Source: Mycolicibacterium septicum DSM 44393
Lineage (GTDB): Bacteria; Actinomycetota; Actinomycetes; Mycobacteriales; Mycobacteriaceae
DNA length: 64,000 nucleotides
Reading direction: 5' to 3'
NCBI RefSeq assembly: GCF_000455325.1
Contig: NZ_HG322951.1
Span: 2,718,857 to 2,782,856, forward strand
Under the pieces are notes generated by a model, which saw nothing but the letters and a program-made list of their open reading frames with translations, did not search any database and was not told where the DNA came from. The position numbers and the translations under genes are program-made. Positions 59,978-64,000 of the stretch are shown here, one piece after another (the first letter of the stretch is position 1; each line of letters starts with the position of its first letter).

Positions 59978-60327
59978 CCCATCCCGGCAACAACTCTGAC
60001 GTCGGAGATCAGACGCTGACCCTGATCAACACCGTGGACGTCCCTGCCGACCGTGTCGACGAATTCCTGGCCGACTGGCAGCAGCGTGCCACGTTGATGA
60101 GCACCCTGCCCGGGTTCATCGATTACACGCTGCACCGCGCGGTGGACCAGGACGCTCGATTCCAGCTCGTCAATGTCGCGCACTGGGAGAGCCGGGAAGC
60201 GTTCGAGGCGGCGCTGAGCAATCCCGAGTTCAACGCCCTGCGCGATGCCGCTCGTCAGGCATTCGATTTCACCGTGACCGCCACCCCTGCGCTCTACCGA
60301 GTGGTGGCGGCGAACCGGCGGAGCTGA
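59974..60327 (+). CDS. Antibiotic biosynthesis monooxygenase (ABM)-domain protein
   Basis: 117 residues from the ATG at 59974. LTLINTVDVPADRVDEFLADWQQRATLMSTLPGFIDYTLHRAV and QLVNVAHWESREAFEAAL are the dimeric alpha+beta barrel signature of ABM/YgiN proteins, which oxidise quinols or aromatic rings without a cofactor. The adjacent NmrA-like and MDR reductases suggest a quinone detoxification or small aromatic oxidation pathway. Confidence 0.83.
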   Translation: MTHPGNNSDVGDQTLTLINTVDVPADRVDEFLADWQQRATLMSTLPGFIDYTLHRAVDQDARFQLVNVAHWESREAFEAALSNPEFNALRDAARQAFDFTVTATPALYRVVAANRRS

Positions 60328-60329
60328 CG

Positions 60330-61427
60330 ATGCTCGCCGCGAGAGCGCACTCCGGTTCCCCGGCAGTGCATCTCGACCAGATTGACGTTCCTGAGCTCGG
60401 ACCCGACGAGGTCCTGGTCAAGGTCGCCGCGGCGGGAATCTCACCGGGAATGCTGCGGGTCTTGGAAATGGGCCGCTTCACGCACCTGCCGTCCACGCTG
60501 GGTCCTGACGGCGCCGGTACCGTAGTGGCCGTCGGTAGCATGGTCGACACCTTGAATGAGGGTGAGCGGGTGCGCATCCATCCGAACCTCAACTGCCGCA
60601 ACTGTGTCCATTGCCGAAGTGACCGGGACATGATGTGCCCAAGGCTGGCGATCATGGGGCACGGGGCATTCGGCGACGGTCCGCTGCCGCTGTACGCGCG
60701 CTATCACGACGGGGCCCTGGCTGAGTACGTCCGCGTCCCGGACTGGCTCATCGATCCGTTGCCCGACCGTGTCAGCTTCGAGGTCGGCGCGAAGGTCAAC
60801 CATCTGGCCACCGCCGCACGTGCTCTCACCTGTGCTCGCATCGCGCCAGGCGCTACCGTGATCCTCACGGCCGCCACCGGCAGTATCGGCGCGGCGACGG
60901 TGCTGCTGGCCAACGTCTTCGGCATCGCCCGCCTGGTCCTTGTCGGCCGAAATCGGCAGCGTCTCGCAGCGGTCAGCGCCCTTGGCGGCAGCGTCGCCAC
61001 CGACCTCATCGCAACCGACGAACTGCCGTCGGGATGGGGCGCCGACGGTGCCCTGTCGCACGCGCTGAAAGTCCTGCTGCCCCATGGTGCGGATGCCGTC
61101 ATCGACTACACGCCCAGCGGTCCGACGGTGGCGCAATCTGCTGGAGCCCTGTCCACCGGCGGATGCCTGGTCCATCTTGGGTCGAACGCCGACCCACCTC
61201 AGTGGCCGTTGAGCACGGTCATGATGAACTGCTGGACCATCGTCGGGATGCGTGGTGCTACGCGCAACGATTCGGACTACATCCTCGCCCTGCTCGGCAG
61301 CGGAGCCGTGAGTGCCGACACGCTGATCACCCATCGGTACCCGTTATGCGATACGCCAGAAGCGGTCCGCGCCTTGCGCGAGCGCGGAGGTGATCAGCCG
61401 ATGTGGATGGTGGTGGCGCAGCCGTGA
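60330..61427 (+). CDS. Medium-chain dehydrogenase/reductase lacking catalytic zinc ligands
   Basis: 365 residues. The structural zinc lobe is complete (Cys89, 92, 95 and 103 in CRNCVHC-x7-C). However the usual catalytic GHE is GPD (58-60), and the Cys of the first catalytic segment is Ser38. The NAD-binding loop is TAATGSIGAATVLLA. It is therefore more likely to work as a zinc-independent quinone/enone reductase with a relict structural lobe. Fifth gene of the MarR operon, two bases after the ABM gene. Confidence 0.82.
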   Translation: MLAARAHSGSPAVHLDQIDVPELGPDEVLVKVAAAGISPGMLRVLEMGRFTHLPSTLGPDGAGTVVAVGSMVDTLNEGERVRIHPNLNCRNCVHCRSDRDMMCPRLAIMGHGAFGDGPLPLYARYHDGALAEYVRVPDWLIDPLPDRVSFEVGAKVNHLATAARALTCARIAPGATVILTAATGSIGAATVLLANVFGIARLVLVGRNRQRLAAVSALGGSVATDLIATDELPSGWGADGALSHALKVLLPHGADAVIDYTPSGPTVAQSAGALSTGGCLVHLGSNADPPQWPLSTVMMNCWTIVGMRGATRNDSDYILALLGSGAVSADTLITHRYPLCDTPEAVRALRERGGDQPMWMVVAQP

Positions 61428-61480
61428 GTGCCGTTCGAAAACCAGTGGCGATCATGAGACCGAGCCCGCACGCTTGAGGC

Positions 61481-62303
61481 ATGGAGGCCCACCTGCATCA
61501 GTCGCCGACCGACTTCGAAGCGGCCGAGCGGTCCGTGTACCGCCCGGACCCGGTGCTGTTCACCTTGGAGCTGACGACGCTGCACACGACGCCCTGGCCC
61601 GCCGAGCGGATCCTGTTGTCGGTCGCCAACGGAAACGGTGTCGCGGGCGCGGCGGTCCAGACGCGCGACTCGGTGCTGTTGGTGAACGGACTGCCGCCCG
61701 AGACTGCGCCGGCTGCGGCCCAGGCGCTGGCCGCCGCAGGGGTGAACCTGTCGGGGGTGCGTGGAACATCAGCGACGGCAATGGCTTTCAATCAAGCGTG
61801 GCATGCGGTTAGAGGTGTCCTCGCGAGTGAGTCATCCCGCGACGTGCTCTACCGGCTGGGTGAATTGGCAGTTCCGAGCGGCGTGGCCGGTGACTGGCGA
61901 ACCGCCGGAACCGCGGACGCGGAGACCGTCGTGCGGTGGCTGAACGAGTTCTTCATCGAGGCATTCGACGAGCCCTCAAATGTCGAGGCGAGTCGGGCGA
62001 TGCTCACCTCGATCGCCGATGCCGGTGACCACGTCCTGCTGTGGGTGGTGGACGGCGATCTTGTCAGCATGGCGCGGGTGCGCGCTGCCGTCGTCGGCGC
62101 CTCTCGTATCGGCCCGGTCTACACGCCGCCCGGACACCGCGGCCGCGGTCACCGCCGCTGCCGCGCAGTTCGCGCGTCGCGGAGGGGCGAGCGAGGTGGT
62201 GCTGTTCGCCGACACCGACAACCCGGTGTCCAACCGGGTGTATCAGCGCATCGGCTTCGAGGCCGTCGCCGAGGACGCGCGGTACACGCTGCGCGAAGGC
62301 TGA
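61481..62303 (+). pseudogene. GNAT N-acetyltransferase, frameshifted in the acetyl-CoA loop
   Basis: The first 220 codons read as a two-domain GNAT protein (MEAHLHQSPTDFEAAE, then VSMARVRAAVVGASRIGPVYTPPGHRGRG). After about 62140 this frame becomes an Arg-rich nonsense tail running to 62365. The expected continuation, VTAAAAQFARRGGASEVVLF and VSNRVYQRIGFEAVAED, is found in a different frame ending at 62303. The break falls within the GC-rich R-G-x-G-x acetyl-CoA loop, where CGCGG repeats occur; a small deletion there would explain it. A sequencing error cannot be excluded. Confidence 0.8.
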
Positions 62304-62394
62304 CAGTCACCGGCGCTCGTCTTGTCGTCCGTGTATGCGGGCCTGATAGTCGCGTTTCTCCGTAGTCGCGGAGGAGGCCTCTAGACGCTGGCAA

Positions 62395-62408
62395 CTTACG
62401 CGCATAAG
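62395..62408. promoter_or_regulatory. Short palindrome upstream of aldehyde dehydrogenase
   Basis: CTTACGCGCATAAG is a 14-bp near-palindrome 42 bases before the start at 62451. It could be an operator; no regulator gene is adjacent. Confidence 0.3.
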
Positions 62409-62450
62409 CTCGCGGTGATTTGGCGCAGCGCGACGAAAGGATGATGGACA

Positions 62451-63857
62451 TTGAGTAGCACCATTGCGGTCTTCAACCCGTCGAACGAGGAGCAGATCGC
62501 GGAGGTCCCTGATTCAGATCAGGCTGCCGTCGACGCGGCGGTGGCCCGGGCGCGGGAGACGTTCGAGTCGGGGGTGTGGCGCAAGTTGCCCGCCGCGCAC
62601 CGGGCCGAGGTGCTCTTCCGGGCGGCCGAGATCATCAAGGCGCGCACGGAGGAACTCGCGGAGATCGAGGCGCGCGACAACGGCATGAACGCGTTGGCTG
62701 CGCAGCAGATCATCAAGGTGGCCAACGAGATGCTGATCTACTACGCGGGCTGGGTCGGCAAGATCCACGGCGAATCGGCCAATCTCATCTCCGACGGGCT
62801 GCTCGGCCATTTCGAGGAGTACCACACCTTCACTCAGCTGGAGCCGGTCGGCGTCGTCGGCCTCATCATCCCTTGGAACGGACCGTTTTTCGTCGCGATG
62901 CTCAAGGTCGCCCCCGCGTTGGCGGCCGGATGCAGTGCGGTGCTCAAGCCGGCCGAGGAAACTCCGCTGTCGGCGCTGAAACTCGAAGAGATCTTCCGCG
63001 AGGCGGGGCTGCCCGATGGTGTCCTCAACGTCATCACCGGCTATGGCGAGACCACGGGTGCGGCGCTGACGGCACACCCCGATGTCGACAAAATCGCGTT
63101 CACCGGGTCGACGGAGGTCGGGCGTCTGATCGTGCAGGCGGCTGCGGGCAATCTGAAGCGCCTGACGCTGGAGCTCGGTGGGAAGTCGCCGCTGATCATG
63201 TTCGACGACGCCAACCTCGACAAGGCGATCATGGGTGCCGGCATGGGCCTGCTCGCAGGTTCCGGGCAGAACTGTTCGTGCACTTCGCGAATCTATGTGC
63301 AGCGCAAGATCTATGACCAGGTCGTGGAAGGTTTGGCCGGGTTCGCCCAGATGTTGCCGATGGGTGGATACGAGGATCCCACCTCGGTGTTGGGGCCGCT
63401 GATCAGTGAGAAGCAACGCACGCGGGTCGAGGGCATCGTCAACGACGGCGTGGCCGGCGGTGCGGAGGTGATCACCGGCGGTAAGCCGATGGACCGCAAG
63501 GGTTATTTCTACGAGGCGACGATCGTCACCAACACCACCCCGGACATGCGGCTGATCAAGGAGGAGATCTTCGGACCGGTCGGTTCGGTGATTCCCTTCG
63601 ACGAGGAAGAAGAGGCGATCGCGGCGGCCAACGACACCGAGTACGGGTTGGCTGGGGCCATCTGGACCGAGAACCTCAGCCGCGCCCATCGGGTGGCGAA
63701 TGCGCTTCGCGGCGGCCAGATCTGGGTGAACTCGGCGCTGGCAGCCGACCCGTCGATGCCGATCTGCGGTCACAAGCAGTCGGGTTGGGGTGGCGAGCGC
63801 GGAAAGAAGGGGCTGGAGGCCTACTTCAACACCAAGTCGGTCTACATCGGCCTATAG
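62451..63857 (+). CDS. NAD(P)-dependent aldehyde dehydrogenase
   Basis: 468 residues from a TTG at 62451; the ATGs just upstream (62441, 62444) are out of frame and close at once. Asn143 in PWNGPFF, Glu241 in LELGGKSP, catalytic Cys275 in SGQNCSCTSR, and EEIFGPVGSVIPFD near the C terminus form a complete ALDH active site. The sequence is betaine/aromatic-aldehyde dehydrogenase-like. It oxidises an aldehyde to an acid. It is monocistronic, ended by a strong hairpin at 63870-63912. Confidence 0.88.
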   Translation: MSSTIAVFNPSNEEQIAEVPDSDQAAVDAAVARARETFESGVWRKLPAAHRAEVLFRAAEIIKARTEELAEIEARDNGMNALAAQQIIKVANEMLIYYAGWVGKIHGESANLISDGLLGHFEEYHTFTQLEPVGVVGLIIPWNGPFFVAMLKVAPALAAGCSAVLKPAEETPLSALKLEEIFREAGLPDGVLNVITGYGETTGAALTAHPDVDKIAFTGSTEVGRLIVQAAAGNLKRLTLELGGKSPLIMFDDANLDKAIMGAGMGLLAGSGQNCSCTSRIYVQRKIYDQVVEGLAGFAQMLPMGGYEDPTSVLGPLISEKQRTRVEGIVNDGVAGGAEVITGGKPMDRKGYFYEATIVTNTTPDMRLIKEEIFGPVGSVIPFDEEEEAIAAANDTEYGLAGAIWTENLSRAHRVANALRGGQIWVNSALAADPSMPICGHKQSGWGGERGKKGLEAYFNTKSVYIGL

Positions 63858-63869
63858 CGATCCGCCCAA

Positions 63870-63912
63870 AAATGTGAAGCCTCTGCGACAACATCGCAGA
63901 GGCTTCACATTT
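63870..63912. terminator. Strong hairpin terminator
   Basis: Perfect 19-bp arms (AAATGTGAAGCCTCTGCGA at 63870-63888 and complement 63894-63912) with a five-base loop, 12 bases after the aldehyde dehydrogenase stop and 14 bases before the end of the convergent gene at the right edge. Confidence 0.8.
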
Positions 63913-63926
63913 GGTGCTCCGAACGG

Positions 63927-64000
63927 CTATGTGTGCTGTGGGCTCTGCGCCTTCTTGTACAGCGACTTGAGCAGCAGGTCACGGAAGGTGTGGTTGTCCA
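63927..64000 (-). CDS. C-terminal end of an unidentified protein (cut by window edge)
   Basis: Only the last 24 codons are inside the window: an open frame reading DNHTFRDLLLKSLYKKAQ and ending SPQHT before TAG. It is convergent with the aldehyde dehydrogenase gene and faces the terminator at 63870-63912. The fragment is too short to assign a family. Confidence 0.4.
   Translation of the reverse strand, partial: DNHTFRDLLLKSLYKKAQSPQHT

Overview
The window is high-GC actinobacterial DNA and almost certainly a rapidly growing Mycobacterium (Mycolicibacterium). The best evidence is the block from 22 to 43.7 kb: cstA, ligB, a CYP136-type P450 with a TetR and an SDR, dinB2, a second TetR, an NADPH:FMN reductase and nrdH-nrdI-nrdE. 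This closely follows Rv3063c-Rv3051c of M. tuberculosis as I remember it. DUF3558 and DUF2628 proteins, frequent GTG/TTG starts and ATGA/TGATG gene overlaps agree with this.

Region 1 (1-22 kb) is a dense accessory metabolic cluster. It has six F420-type LLM oxidoreductases (one cut by the left edge), three aminoglycoside-phosphotransferase-fold kinases, four SnoaL/NTF2-fold proteins, SDRs, a Baeyer-Villiger-type monooxygenase, an alpha/beta hydrolase, a P450, an acyl-CoA carboxylase beta subunit, an amidohydrolase and two TetR regulators. A kinase, SnoaL, LLM triad occurs twice in the same order. Six promoter regions share a 21-bp inverted repeat (NTACNG-N9-CNGTNN), so the operons look like one regulon. 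The enzymes suggest oxidation, ring opening and reduction of an unidentified cyclic alcohol or ketone.

Region 2 (22-43.7 kb) is mostly conserved core. It holds cstA with an overlapping ybdD-type gene, ligB, a YqeY-like protein, an SDR, poxB, an HxlR regulator with a divergent methyltransferase, a fourth kinase and a TauE/SafE exporter. A small LeuA-regulatory-domain protein follows a leader peptide with Leu/Val codons. Then come cyp136/TetR/SDR, a RecF/OLD-type ATPase that looks inserted, dinB2 and nrdHIE. nrdF is not in the window.

Region 3 (43.7-64 kb) leaves that synteny next to a palindromic repeat that also occurs at 33.6 kb. It contains small membrane proteins, a DUF5997/LysR-effector-domain pair, and an AT-richer 560-bp stretch leading into a stand-alone 2571-residue NRPS (A-T-E-C-A-T-R) predicted to release a reduced dipeptide. 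After it come a cupin, a DUF7832-like protein, a secreted glycoside hydrolase, a DUF3558 lipoprotein, a MarR-controlled redox operon, a frameshifted GNAT gene and an aldehyde dehydrogenase. No rRNA, tRNA, insertion sequence or CRISPR array was seen. All family assignments were made by reading the sequence; no database was searched.
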